DNA of 12,621 bases, from assembly GCA_002362155.1 (NCBI GenBank), contig DETN01000144.1, positions 1 to 12,621 of the forward strand, read 5' to 3'. Under the pieces are notes generated by a model that saw only the letters and a program-made list of their open reading frames with translations, was not told the origin of the DNA and ran no database searches. This DNA is from Lachnospiraceae bacterium UBA3287 (lineage in GTDB: Bacteria; Bacillota; Clostridia; Lachnospirales; Lachnospiraceae). Below, in pieces: positions 6,991-12,621 of this stretch. The position numbers and the translations under genes are program-made. Numbering within the stretch: position 1 is the first letter of the stretch; each line of letters begins with the position of its first letter.

Positions 6991-8556
6991 ATGAAAGCTC
7001 TGAAAAAGGCTCCCTTATATCTTATCTTTGCAGCCATGCCTCTGATCACCATGGCCCTGATCTCTCTGATCTTCCGGATCGATCCCAGGAATACCGTCCT
7101 GGTGGCCGGCGATGAGATCACCTGGTACTCCCTGGTCCGGTCCGTGGTCGCTTTCGGCCGTCCCCTGGGCTACTACGGCTACGCCGGCTCCCATGCGGCC
7201 TACGGCACCTTCAGCACCTGGGGCCCCGCCCAGGTCTACGCCATGTCCCTGGTCCCCAGGCTCGCCGGCATGACCATGCAGAGCCCAATCCTGACCAACG
7301 TGATCTATGCCTGCGCAGCCAATCTTCTTTTCGTGCTCTTTACCCAGCCCGAAATAAAGAGCGCCCTGCGGCTGATCCTGATCTCTTTCCTTACCTATGT
7401 CAGCTTCCAGTTCATCTTTACCGGCATGTCGGAGACCACCCGCTTTTCCATGGGCATCGTTCTGACCGGCATCCTCTGGTATCTGTGGAAGAATGCCTCC
7501 AAAGGAAAGTTTTTCTACGGCTTCGTTCTCTACGTCCTGGCGCCCCTTCTGATCCTGGCTTTTTCCGCCTGCTACATTCTTTTCACCATTGCGGTCCCCG
7601 TATGGTTCCTCTGCCTGTCCGCAAGGCTGGGCCGCAAAAAGAAAAAGAAGTTCCTCTTCTGGTTCTTCTACTGGATCCTGGCCGTCATCCTTTCCGCCCT
7701 GATCGTGGCCGGCATGTACTTCTTCAGGAGCAAGGTCATCGCCCCCTATATCAGCAGCACCACCGGCGACTTTATCGCTGCCTTCCGCCAGGGCCTTGCC
7801 CCCGGGCTTGACTATGCCCGCGGCCTTCTTATGACCGCCTGGAACAATTTAAATCCCCTGGCTCTTTACCGGATGCGGAATGAACACCACGGTTTCTATA
7901 CCCTGACCCTGTTCTTCTACTATGCGGTCATCCTTCTCTGCCTGATCCGCATGCTCCTCTGCATCGGGAAAAAATATAAGCACAGAGACTGCTTCGCCCA
8001 GTACCTGACTTCCTTCCTGCTGCTGACTTCTTTCCTCTTTGCCTTTATCTTCCTCTATACCACAGAGCCCGCATCCATGATCCGGGGCCTGAACATCGCC
8101 TTCGTTCCCGCCCTGTACCTGCTCTGCCTGGGAGAAAAAGACTCCATCATCACCTACCGTCTGGCCATCCTCCTGCTGGTCGGCATGTACAGCTTCGGGA
8201 TCAACTTCGCTGAAACAGCCATTCCCGGCAGATATGACGCGGCTGCGGCGGCCAGGGTGGAAGAGGTGGAACAGACTCTGTCCCGCTATATCGTTCTGGA
8301 TCCCCAGGCGGATCCTTCCGAGAATACGGTCCAGCTCTACGGCGATCTGACGCCCAGCCTTATGGGCCTGCCGGCCGGCGCCGGCATCAACGCCATGCTC
8401 TGGCTCAACGTAGTGGAACCGGAGTATAAGTACGCTCTCCTGAACCTGGAATCCCCCGGCGGCAGAGATATGGAGACCACCACCCTGCTGCTGACCGACA
8501 GGGGCTATAAGGAGCTCTACAACGACGGGGCCCTGGCCGTATACGCCAACCGGTAA
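6991..8556 (+). CDS. Multi-pass membrane protein with extracytoplasmic tail, possibly GT-C-like
   Basis: A 521-residue membrane protein, second of a two-gene operon. The first hydrophobic segment (about 10-28) is followed by a loop with G40-D-E-I-T-W-Y-S, an acidic pair in the place where GT-C glycosyltransferases hold catalytic Asp/Glu. About ten further segments lie between residues 102 and 405 (for example 125-145, 152-165, 175-208, 221-244, 303-325, 338-357, 365-381, 389-404). A basic run RKKKKK (215-220) marks a cytoplasmic loop. The last 110 residues are hydrophilic, probably an outer domain. The start is ATG with GGAAAGGAG ending six bases upstream. By position it shares a pathway with the preceding protein, perhaps cell-surface glycan or lipid glycosylation. 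No donor or acceptor can be named. Confidence 0.82.
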   Translation: MKALKKAPLYLIFAAMPLITMALISLIFRIDPRNTVLVAGDEITWYSLVRSVVAFGRPLGYYGYAGSHAAYGTFSTWGPAQVYAMSLVPRLAGMTMQSPILTNVIYACAANLLFVLFTQPEIKSALRLILISFLTYVSFQFIFTGMSETTRFSMGIVLTGILWYLWKNASKGKFFYGFVLYVLAPLLILAFSACYILFTIAVPVWFLCLSARLGRKKKKKFLFWFFYWILAVILSALIVAGMYFFRSKVIAPYISSTTGDFIAAFRQGLAPGLDYARGLLMTAWNNLNPLALYRMRNEHHGFYTLTLFFYYAVILLCLIRMLLCIGKKYKHRDCFAQYLTSFLLLTSFLFAFIFLYTTEPASMIRGLNIAFVPALYLLCLGEKDSIITYRLAILLLVGMYSFGINFAETAIPGRYDAAAAARVEEVEQTLSRYIVLDPQADPSENTVQLYGDLTPSLMGLPAGAGINAMLWLNVVEPEYKYALLNLESPGGRDMETTTLLLTDRGYKELYNDGALAVYANR

Positions 8557-8585
8557 AAACCATAAACTTCTTCCGGAAACGAAAC

Positions 8586-8630
8586 AAGACCCGGATCCTC
8601 CCCCCCTGCCGGGGAAAGGATCCGGGTCTT
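8586..8630 (+). terminator. Intrinsic terminator of the membrane-protein operon
   Basis: AAGACCCGGATCCT (8586-8599) pairs perfectly with AGGATCCGGGTCTT (8617-8630), extended inward by CCCC/GGGG, and is followed by TTC. It lies 30 bases after the stop. The converging Fur-family gene ends at 8664, so the hairpin may also act on the minus strand, though its T-tract there is weak. Confidence 0.9.
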
Positions 8631-8663
8631 TTCTCCTGTTAAATGCCGCTGTGGACAGCCCTT

Positions 8664-9089
8664 TCAGGCGTGGATCTTCAGCCTGCAGTCCGCGCAGACT
8701 CCGTAGAAGACCGTCCGCATGGGATCGATGGCAAAGCCGTGGGTCGCGTCGATGTGCTTCTGGATCCCCACCAGCTCGTCGCAGTGCAGATGGATCAGCT
8801 TTCCGCAGTTTTCGCACTTGCAGTGGAAGCAGTCCACGGCGCTGCCCTCATGGAGCCCGATGAACTCATAGCAGGCGGAATTGGTGGCGCCGATGGTATA
8901 TTTGCGCACCGTTCCCTCTTCCACCAGCTTGTCCAGATGGCGGTAGATGGTGGCCATGCCCATGTTCAGGCCCATGGCCCGGAAATCATCGTGGATCTGG
9001 GCCGCCGTCAGATGGGTCCCCTCCCGTTTCATCAGATACTCTGTCAGCTCTTCCTTCTGTCTGGTCCTGTAACCGGTCCTGCCTGCCAT
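8664..9089 (-). CDS. Fur-family metalloregulator, Cys-rich
   Basis: A 141-residue Fur-superfamily repressor. The N-terminal winged helix has YRTRQKEELTEYL (7-19), LTAAQIHDDF (27-36) and the recognition-helix part MGMATIYRHLDKL (43-55). The dimerisation domain carries two CxxC pairs, C92/C95 and C132/C135, which normally bind structural zinc. Regulatory-site ligands appear as H80-E81, H89, H100 and H102, but the segment D86-C-F-H-C-K-C-E-N-C has extra cysteines C87 and C90 where Fur, Zur and PerR usually have His or hydrophobic residues. The metal specificity (Fe, Zn, Mn, peroxide) is therefore open. I chose the ATG at 9089 with GAGAGGG upstream; a TTG at 9128 with AGGTG would add 13 residues. 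It follows copA on the same strand after about 100 bases and may be co-transcribed or use its own promoter. Confidence 0.93.
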   Translation of the reverse strand: MAGRTGYRTRQKEELTEYLMKREGTHLTAAQIHDDFRAMGLNMGMATIYRHLDKLVEEGTVRKYTIGATNSACYEFIGLHEGSAVDCFHCKCENCGKLIHLHCDELVGIQKHIDATHGFAIDPMRTVFYGVCADCRLKIHA

Positions 9090-9110
9090 GTTTCCCTCTC
9101 TTCGCAAAAC

Positions 9111-9127
9111 TGATAATAACATTCTCA
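9111..9127 (-). promoter_or_regulatory. Imperfect inverted repeat upstream of the Fur-family gene
   Basis: On the minus strand TGAGAAT-GTT-ATTATCA is a 7-3-7 inverted repeat with one mismatch, just before the chosen start. Its arms look like those of Fur/PerR boxes (TGATAAT-N-ATTATCA), but the spacer is three bases instead of one. It could serve autoregulation. A TTGACT with TAGACT 16 bases downstream (about 9134-9161) could be the promoter. Confidence 0.4.
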
Positions 9128-9191
9128 AATCACCTATAGTCTATCAGTCCTGCGTTCAAAGTCAACATCCCACTGAAGATTCTCCTGCCTC

Positions 9192-9401
9192 TCAGCGGAT
9201 CCCGGTGACCTCATAGTCCCTGTCTTCCACGGTCTCCTTCAGGACCGCGTCGTCGATCTCGCCGCTCAGGGTAACGATGGCGGTTCCGGCGGTATGGCTG
9301 ACCTGGGCGCTTTCCACCTGGGGAAGCTTCTCCAGAGCCTTTTTGACGGTTGCTTCACAGTGGGGGCACATCATTCCTTTGATCTCGATGGTTTTTGTCA
9401 T
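9192..9401 (-). CDS. Possible internally initiated CopZ-like copper chaperone
   Basis: Within the copA frame, an ATG at 9401 (residue M789) would start a 69-residue protein that is a complete heavy-metal-associated domain: MTKTIEIKGMMCPHCEA, with Cys at residues 12 and 15 of the short form. A textbook ribosome binding site, GGAAGG, lies seven bases upstream. In the full-length protein this stretch encodes only a hydrophilic Glu/Lys-rich linker. Free CopZ proteins have this size and deliver Cu(I) to CopA or CsoR. Whether the short form is made is inference; the domain itself is certain. Confidence 0.5.
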   Translation of the reverse strand: MTKTIEIKGMMCPHCEATVKKALEKLPQVESAQVSHTAGTAIVTLSGEIDDAVLKETVEDRDYEVTGIR

Positions 9402-11765
9402 GATATTTCCTTCCTTTTCTTCATCATTTGTATCTGCCAGCAGATGACCGTTTTCATCTGTAGTGACCGGATTCTTAAGCTTCCTGTCCCTTGAGGGATC
9501 GTGGACCTTAAAGAGGTTGAGGCGCAGGGCGTTAGAGACCACGCAGAAGCTGGACAGGCTCATGGCCGCCGCTCCGAACATGGGGTCCATGGTGACGCCG
9601 GCCCATACCAGAAGGCCCGCTGCCACGGGGATCAGGATCGAATTGTAGATCAGGGCCCAGAAGAGATTTTCCAGGATGTTCCTGTAGGTCGCTCTGGAAA
9701 GGCGTATGGCGGCGGGCACATCGCTCAGGCGGCTCTTCATCAGGACCACGTCGGCGGCGTCTATGGCCACGTCCGTTCCTGCGCCGATGGCAATGCCAGT
9801 GTCGGCCCGGGTCAGAGCGGGGGCGTCGTTGATGCCGTCTCCCACCATGGCGACCTTGCCGAACTCCTGCAGCTTTCTGATCACGGCCTCCTTGCCGTCG
9901 GGCAGCACCCCTGCCACCACCTCGTCGACGCCGGCTTCCCTGCCGATGGCCCTGGCGGTGCGGGGATTGTCGCCCGTCAGCATGACCACGTGGATGCCCA
10001 TGTTCCTGAGCTCTCTGACTGCCCGGGCGCTGTCCTCCTTGATGGTATCCGCCACAGCGATCATGCCCAGGAAGGCCTCGTCCGCCATGAACAGAAGAGG
10101 GGTCTTGCCCTGCTCCGCCAGTTCTTCATACTTTGCCTTAAGGGAGGCGGGGACCCGGGTCTGGGCACTGATAAAGGAAAAGCTCCCGCCTGTCACCACC
10201 TGTCCTCCGATAAGACCTGTCAGTCCGTTTCCCGGAAGGGCGCCGAAGTCTGTGACTTCGTCGGCCGCAAGGCCCTTTTCCTCTCCGAAGCGGACAACGG
10301 CGCCTGCCAGAGGATGCTCGCTCTTTGTTTCCAGCGAAAAGGCCTTCTGCAGAAGGTCCCTTTCCTCCACGCCTTCCGCAGGGATCAGATCCGTGACCCG
10401 GGGCTCGCCCGTAGTAATGGTCCCGGTCTTGTCCAGGGCTGCGATCTGGATATTGCCGGCTTCCTGCAGGGCTTCCGCATTCTTGAATAAAATACCGCTT
10501 CTGGCGCCGCTGCCGTTGCCCACCATGATGGCCACAGGAGTGGCAAGGCCCAGGGCGCAGGGACAGCTGACCACCAGAACGCTGATGGCTCTTGCCAGGG
10601 AGAATCCGACGGTCCTGCCAAGCAGCATCCATACGATAAAGACGCAGGCGGCGATGGCTATGACCACCGGCACGAAGACGCCGGAGATCTGATCGGCCAG
10701 CCTGGCCACGGGGGCCTTGGTGGCCGCCGCATCGGAGACCATCTGAATGATCTGGGCCAGGGAGGTATCTTCCCCGACTCTGGTGGCCTGGCAGCGCAAA
10801 AAGCCCGACTGGTTGAGGGTGGCGGAGGAAACGCTGTCTCCCGCCGCCTTATCCACGGGGATGCTCTCCCCGGTCAGGGCCGCTTCGTTGACGGCACTGG
10901 ACCCCTCCAGAACGATCCCGTCCACGGGTATGTTCTCGCCGGGCCTGACCACAAAGATATCTCCCTTTCTGACTTCATCGATCCCCACGGTCACTTCCCG
11001 GCCCTCCCGGACCACGACGGCCGTTTTGGGCGCCAGTTTCATAAGGCTCTTTAAGGCGCTGGTCGTCTTTCCCTTGGAATAGGACTCCAGCATCTTTCCC
11101 ACAGTGATCAGGGTCAGGATCATGGCGGCGGATTCAAAGTAGAATTCCATCATGCACTGCATGACCAGCTCTGTGTTCCCGTCCGTCTGGGCCCTGGTCA
11201 TGACAAAAAGCATGGCCGTGGAGTAGGCAAAGGCCGCCGAAGACCCCAGGGCGATCAGGGTATCCATGTTGGGGGCTCCGTGGAAAAGACTTTTAAAGCC
11301 GCTGATAAAGAATTTCTGGTTGATGACCATGATAATGCCGGAAAGGAGCAGCTGGACCAGCCCCATGGCCACGTGGTTCCCTTCAAAGAAAGCCGGCAGG
11401 GGCCATCCAAACATCATGTGGCCCATGGAAAAATACATGAGGACCAGAAGAAATCCCAAAGATGTGATCAGCCTTTTCTTCAGGACCGGCGTGGTCCTGT
11501 CCTTTAAGGCATCCTCTTCCGCCGCGATCTTCGCGGTCAGGCTCCCTGCGCTCTTTTCCGTATCCGCGCCTTTTGGCATGGCGCCGTAGCCGGCGTTCTC
11601 CACGGCGGCTATGACCGCCTCCGGGGATGCGCTGCCTTCCACTCCCATGGAGTTGGTCAGAAGGGATACGCTGCAGGATGTAACGCCCGGCACCTTCGAC
11701 ACCGCCTTTTCTACTCTGGCCTGACACGCGGCGCATGTCATGCCTGTGACTGTATACTGTTCCAT
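9192..11765 (-). CDS. copA: Cu(I)-exporting P1B-type ATPase with C-terminal CopZ-like domain
   Basis: An 857-residue copper-exporting P-type ATPase of the cytoplasmic membrane. In order: an N-terminal heavy-metal-associated domain with GMTCAAC (8-14; C11, C14), membrane segments from about residue 97, the actuator TGE at 298-300, the transmembrane CPC at 401-403, the phosphorylation site DKTGT at 445-449, the SEHPLAGA nucleotide-site motif at 482-489, TGDN at 597-600 and GDGINDAP at 642-649. Y707-N708 and M735 with S738-S739 are the residues that mark Cu(I) specificity in this group. A charged linker (about 755-788) then leads to a second metal-binding domain, GMMCPHC at 797-803. The start is ATG with GGAGAG upstream, eight bases after csoR. 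CsoR should control it. The extra C-terminal domain is discussed as a possible separate product. Confidence 0.98.
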   Translation of the reverse strand: MEQYTVTGMTCAACQARVEKAVSKVPGVTSCSVSLLTNSMGVEGSASPEAVIAAVENAGYGAMPKGADTEKSAGSLTAKIAAEEDALKDRTTPVLKKRLITSLGFLLVLMYFSMGHMMFGWPLPAFFEGNHVAMGLVQLLLSGIIMVINQKFFISGFKSLFHGAPNMDTLIALGSSAAFAYSTAMLFVMTRAQTDGNTELVMQCMMEFYFESAAMILTLITVGKMLESYSKGKTTSALKSLMKLAPKTAVVVREGREVTVGIDEVRKGDIFVVRPGENIPVDGIVLEGSSAVNEAALTGESIPVDKAAGDSVSSATLNQSGFLRCQATRVGEDTSLAQIIQMVSDAAATKAPVARLADQISGVFVPVVIAIAACVFIVWMLLGRTVGFSLARAISVLVVSCPCALGLATPVAIMVGNGSGARSGILFKNAEALQEAGNIQIAALDKTGTITTGEPRVTDLIPAEGVEERDLLQKAFSLETKSEHPLAGAVVRFGEEKGLAADEVTDFGALPGNGLTGLIGGQVVTGGSFSFISAQTRVPASLKAKYEELAEQGKTPLLFMADEAFLGMIAVADTIKEDSARAVRELRNMGIHVVMLTGDNPRTARAIGREAGVDEVVAGVLPDGKEAVIRKLQEFGKVAMVGDGINDAPALTRADTGIAIGAGTDVAIDAADVVLMKSRLSDVPAAIRLSRATYRNILENLFWALIYNSILIPVAAGLLVWAGVTMDPMFGAAAMSLSSFCVVSNALRLNLFKVHDPSRDRKLKNPVTTDENGHLLADTNDEEKEGNIMTKTIEIKGMMCPHCEATVKKALEKLPQVESAQVSHTAGTAIVTLSGEIDDAVLKETVEDRDYEVTGIR

Positions 11766-11773
11766 TTTCTCTC

Positions 11774-12079
11774 CTATTTCATCAGCTTCTGCAGGGTCCT
11801 TACCAGTTCGTCCAGCTTTTCCTCATTGCCTTCCCGCACATCTTCCGCCACACAGGTGCGGATATGACTGGAAAGCAGGATCTTGGTAAAGCTGTTCAGG
11901 GCGCCGCTTACCGCGGCCACCTGGCCCAGGATATCAATGCAGTAGGCATCCTTTTCCACCATGCCTCTGATCCCCCGGATCTGGCCTTCGATCCGGTTCA
12001 GACGGGTGATCAGGTCCCTGTATTCCGCATCAGACCGGACCTTGGTGCGGCTGCAGCAGCATTCTTTATTCTCGTCCAT
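11774..12079 (-). CDS. csoR: CsoR-type copper-sensing repressor
   Basis: A 101-residue member of the CsoR/RcnR family of all-helical DNA-binding repressors. The Cu(I) ligand set is present with the exact family spacing: C47 in YCID, H72 and C76 in SHIRTC (25 and 4 residues apart). RLNRIEGQIRGIRGM (26-40) is the conserved first helix used for DNA contact. Cu(I) binding lowers DNA affinity and turns on export. The N-terminus has an unusual C7-C8-C9 triplet. The frame is open ten codons further upstream to a GTG, but that GTG lies inside an operator palindrome. The ATG at 12079 has AAAGGAG six bases upstream and gives the standard N-terminus. copA starts eight bases after its stop, so the two are one operon. 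Confidence 0.97.
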   Translation of the reverse strand: MDENKECCCSRTKVRSDAEYRDLITRLNRIEGQIRGIRGMVEKDAYCIDILGQVAAVSGALNSFTKILLSSHIRTCVAEDVREGNEEKLDELVRTLQKLMK

Positions 12080-12099
12080 CTGCGTCTCCTTTATGCTTA

Positions 12100-12116
12100 A
12101 TACCCCCACGGGGTAT
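12100..12116. promoter_or_regulatory. CsoR operator 1
   Basis: ATACCCC-CAC-GGGGTAT is a perfect 7-3-7 palindrome. It matches the TACCC-N5-GGGTA pattern of CsoR operators in Firmicutes. It lies about 8 to 24 bases after the predicted start site of csoR. Confidence 0.88.
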
Positions 12117-12130
12117 GCTCTCTGGTCCTT

Positions 12131-12159
12131 ATAATATACCCCCTCCGGGTATTTTGCAA
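12131..12159 (-). promoter_or_regulatory. Predicted csoR-copA promoter
   Basis: On the minus strand, TTGCAA (-35, 12154-12159) and TATTAT (-10, 12131-12136) are 17 bases apart. The start would be near 12124. The spacer is almost filled by the second CsoR palindrome. Confidence 0.7.
12136..12152. promoter_or_regulatory. CsoR operator 2
   Basis: ATACCC-CCTCC-GGGTAT is a 6-5-6 palindrome of the same 17-base length as operator 1, with centres 36 bases apart. Its position inside the promoter spacer means bound CsoR would block RNA polymerase. Confidence 0.87.
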
Positions 12160-12178
12160 GCCTTTCTTCAAAACAAAA

Positions 12179-12207
12179 CGCGGGAAAAGGAACTTCCTTT
12201 TCCCGCG
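12179..12207. terminator. Intrinsic terminator after the FakA-tail-like gene
   Basis: CGCGGGAAAAGGAA (12179-12192) is followed after one base by its full reverse complement (12194-12207), folding into a long hairpin with a small loop. On the minus strand it is followed by TTTTGTTTT, about 25 bases after the gene's stop. It insulates the csoR promoter. Confidence 0.88.
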
Positions 12208-12232
12208 CTTTTCATCTGTGCTTTTCTTTTTA

Positions 12233-12484
12233 TCAGCCGTGAAGGCCCCTGGACTGACGGTCCATATCCTCCACAACGATGTCGTAGATCTCTCCCAGGC
12301 TCCTGCAGTATTCCAGGATCAGCCAGGGCTCATTGGTATGAAAATGGATCTTGATCAGCTCCTCGTCGCCAACGGCCAGGAGGCTGTCGCCCTTGAAGTG
12401 GCTGGCGATATAGTCAAAGATCTCGTCCTCGTCCAGATCTTCGCCCTCGATCAGCAGCTGTGTATCATATCTGTATTCCAGCAT
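12233..12484 (-). CDS. Stand-alone FakA C-terminal-like (Dak1_2) domain protein
   Basis: A small acidic protein of 83 residues that resembles the C-terminal domain of the fatty acid kinase subunit FakA (DAK2-domain protein YloV). That domain contacts the lipid-binding partner FakB/DegV. Visible family features: YDTQLLIEGEDLDEDEIFDYI, GDSLLAVGDEELIKIHFHTNEP and LEYCRSLGEIYDIVVEDM. No kinase (DAK2) or middle domain is attached, and no phosphotransfer residues outside this part are seen. I start at the ATG at 12484 because AGAAAGGA lies six bases upstream. ATGs at 12490 and 12505 would add 2 and 7 residues with badly spaced ribosome binding sites. It has its own terminator and a predicted promoter. 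It may modulate FakB binding or fatty acid use; that is inference. Confidence 0.82.
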   Translation of the reverse strand: MLEYRYDTQLLIEGEDLDEDEIFDYIASHFKGDSLLAVGDEELIKIHFHTNEPWLILEYCRSLGEIYDIVVEDMDRQSRGLHG

Positions 12485-12498
12485 GGTCATTCCTTTCT

Positions 12499-12535
12499 GC
12501 CGCATATCCTGCGGCTGCCTCCGCCTCCGGCAGAG
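12499..12535 (-). promoter_or_regulatory. Tandem hairpins in the leader of the FakA-tail-like gene
   Basis: Two hairpins lie between the predicted start site and the ribosome binding site. CTCTGCC-GGA-GGCGGAG (12519-12535) has seven pairs including one G-U, and GCCGCA-GGATA-TGCGGC (12499-12515) has six. The second ends right before AGAAAGGA. Neither has a T-tract, so they are not terminators. Confidence 0.4.
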
Positions 12536-12551
12536 GTCTTATTTCGGAATA

Positions 12552-12581
12552 ACTATACCATAACCCTGCATAAATCCGCAA
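12552..12581 (-). promoter_or_regulatory. Predicted promoter of the FakA-tail-like gene
   Basis: On the minus strand, TTGCGG (12576-12581) and TATAGT (12552-12557) are 18 bases apart. The -10 matches consensus in five of six positions and the -35 in three. Confidence 0.45.
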
Positions 12582-12583
12582 GG

Positions 12584-12619
12584 TCAGGTCTCATCCTCCC
12601 AGGGTTGTTTCACGAGCTT
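12584..12619 (-). CDS. Possible last codons of a gene entering from the right edge
   Basis: On the minus strand a frame open at the edge reads KLVKQPWEDET and then TGA at 12584-12586, directly before the promoter of the next gene. The composition would suit a hydrophilic C-terminus. Eleven codons are too few to identify a product or to exclude chance. Confidence 0.2.
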   Translation of the reverse strand, partial: KLVKQPWEDET

Positions 12620-12621
12620 AT

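Noticed and set aside
7849..8817. A 322-codon minus-strand open frame
   Set aside because: It crosses a strong terminator and overlaps both the second membrane protein and the Fur-family gene in another frame.
9501..10692. Two overlapping plus-strand open frames of about 330 codons
   Set aside because: Both are antisense to the catalytic core of copA and are low-complexity in composition; overlapping frames of this kind are common in GC-rich coding DNA.

Overview
The window looks like chromosomal DNA of a fairly GC-rich anaerobic Firmicute, most likely a clostridial gut organism of the Lachnospiraceae type. This is inferred from several things together: strong AGGAGG-type ribosome binding sites, a clostridial Tad/Flp pilus ATPase set, a small rubredoxin, a CsoR-CopA copper module with a fused C-terminal chaperone domain, and a free-standing FakA C-terminal-like protein. 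Species cannot be named from sequence alone. I see no rRNA, tRNA, insertion sequence, prophage or CRISPR array.

Layout. Positions 1-2319 (minus strand) hold the start of a Tad/Flp pilus operon: prepilin peptidase, then a CpaE-like protein, then the CpaF secretion ATPase, which runs off the left edge. The genes overlap by 1 and 4 bases. A 303-base, AT-rich divergent region (2320-2622) carries opposing promoters for this operon and for a plus-strand rubredoxin gene. A shared bidirectional terminator separates rubredoxin from sfsA (minus). Upstream of sfsA on the minus strand come a rhodanese-domain lipoprotein and then enolase, which has its own promoter and terminator. Divergent from enolase is a plus-strand pair of multi-pass membrane proteins (5752-8556), possibly GT-C-like glycosyltransferases, closed by a strong terminator. 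From 12160 back to 8664 (minus) lies a copper-homeostasis cluster: csoR, copA with a CopZ-like tail, and a Fur-family regulator. At the right end is a small minus-strand gene for a protein resembling the C-terminal domain of the fatty acid kinase FakA, and perhaps the last codons of another gene.

How the parts work together. In the copper module, two 17-bp CsoR-type palindromes sit on the csoR promoter, one exactly in the -35/-10 spacer and one just after the start site. Cu(I) binding to CsoR should release the promoter and induce the exporter. The copA frame has a well-formed internal ribosome binding site and ATG just before its C-terminal metal-binding domain, so the locus may also make a free copper chaperone. 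The Tad genes supply prepilin processing and the assembly motor, but the CpaE-like protein has lost its P-loop lysine. The remaining genes are ordinary housekeeping or accessory functions. Nothing here is clearly a new system. The points most worth a second look are the internal copZ start, the degenerate CpaE, the stand-alone FakA-tail protein, the unrecognised membrane-protein pair and the Cys-rich Fur-family regulator.
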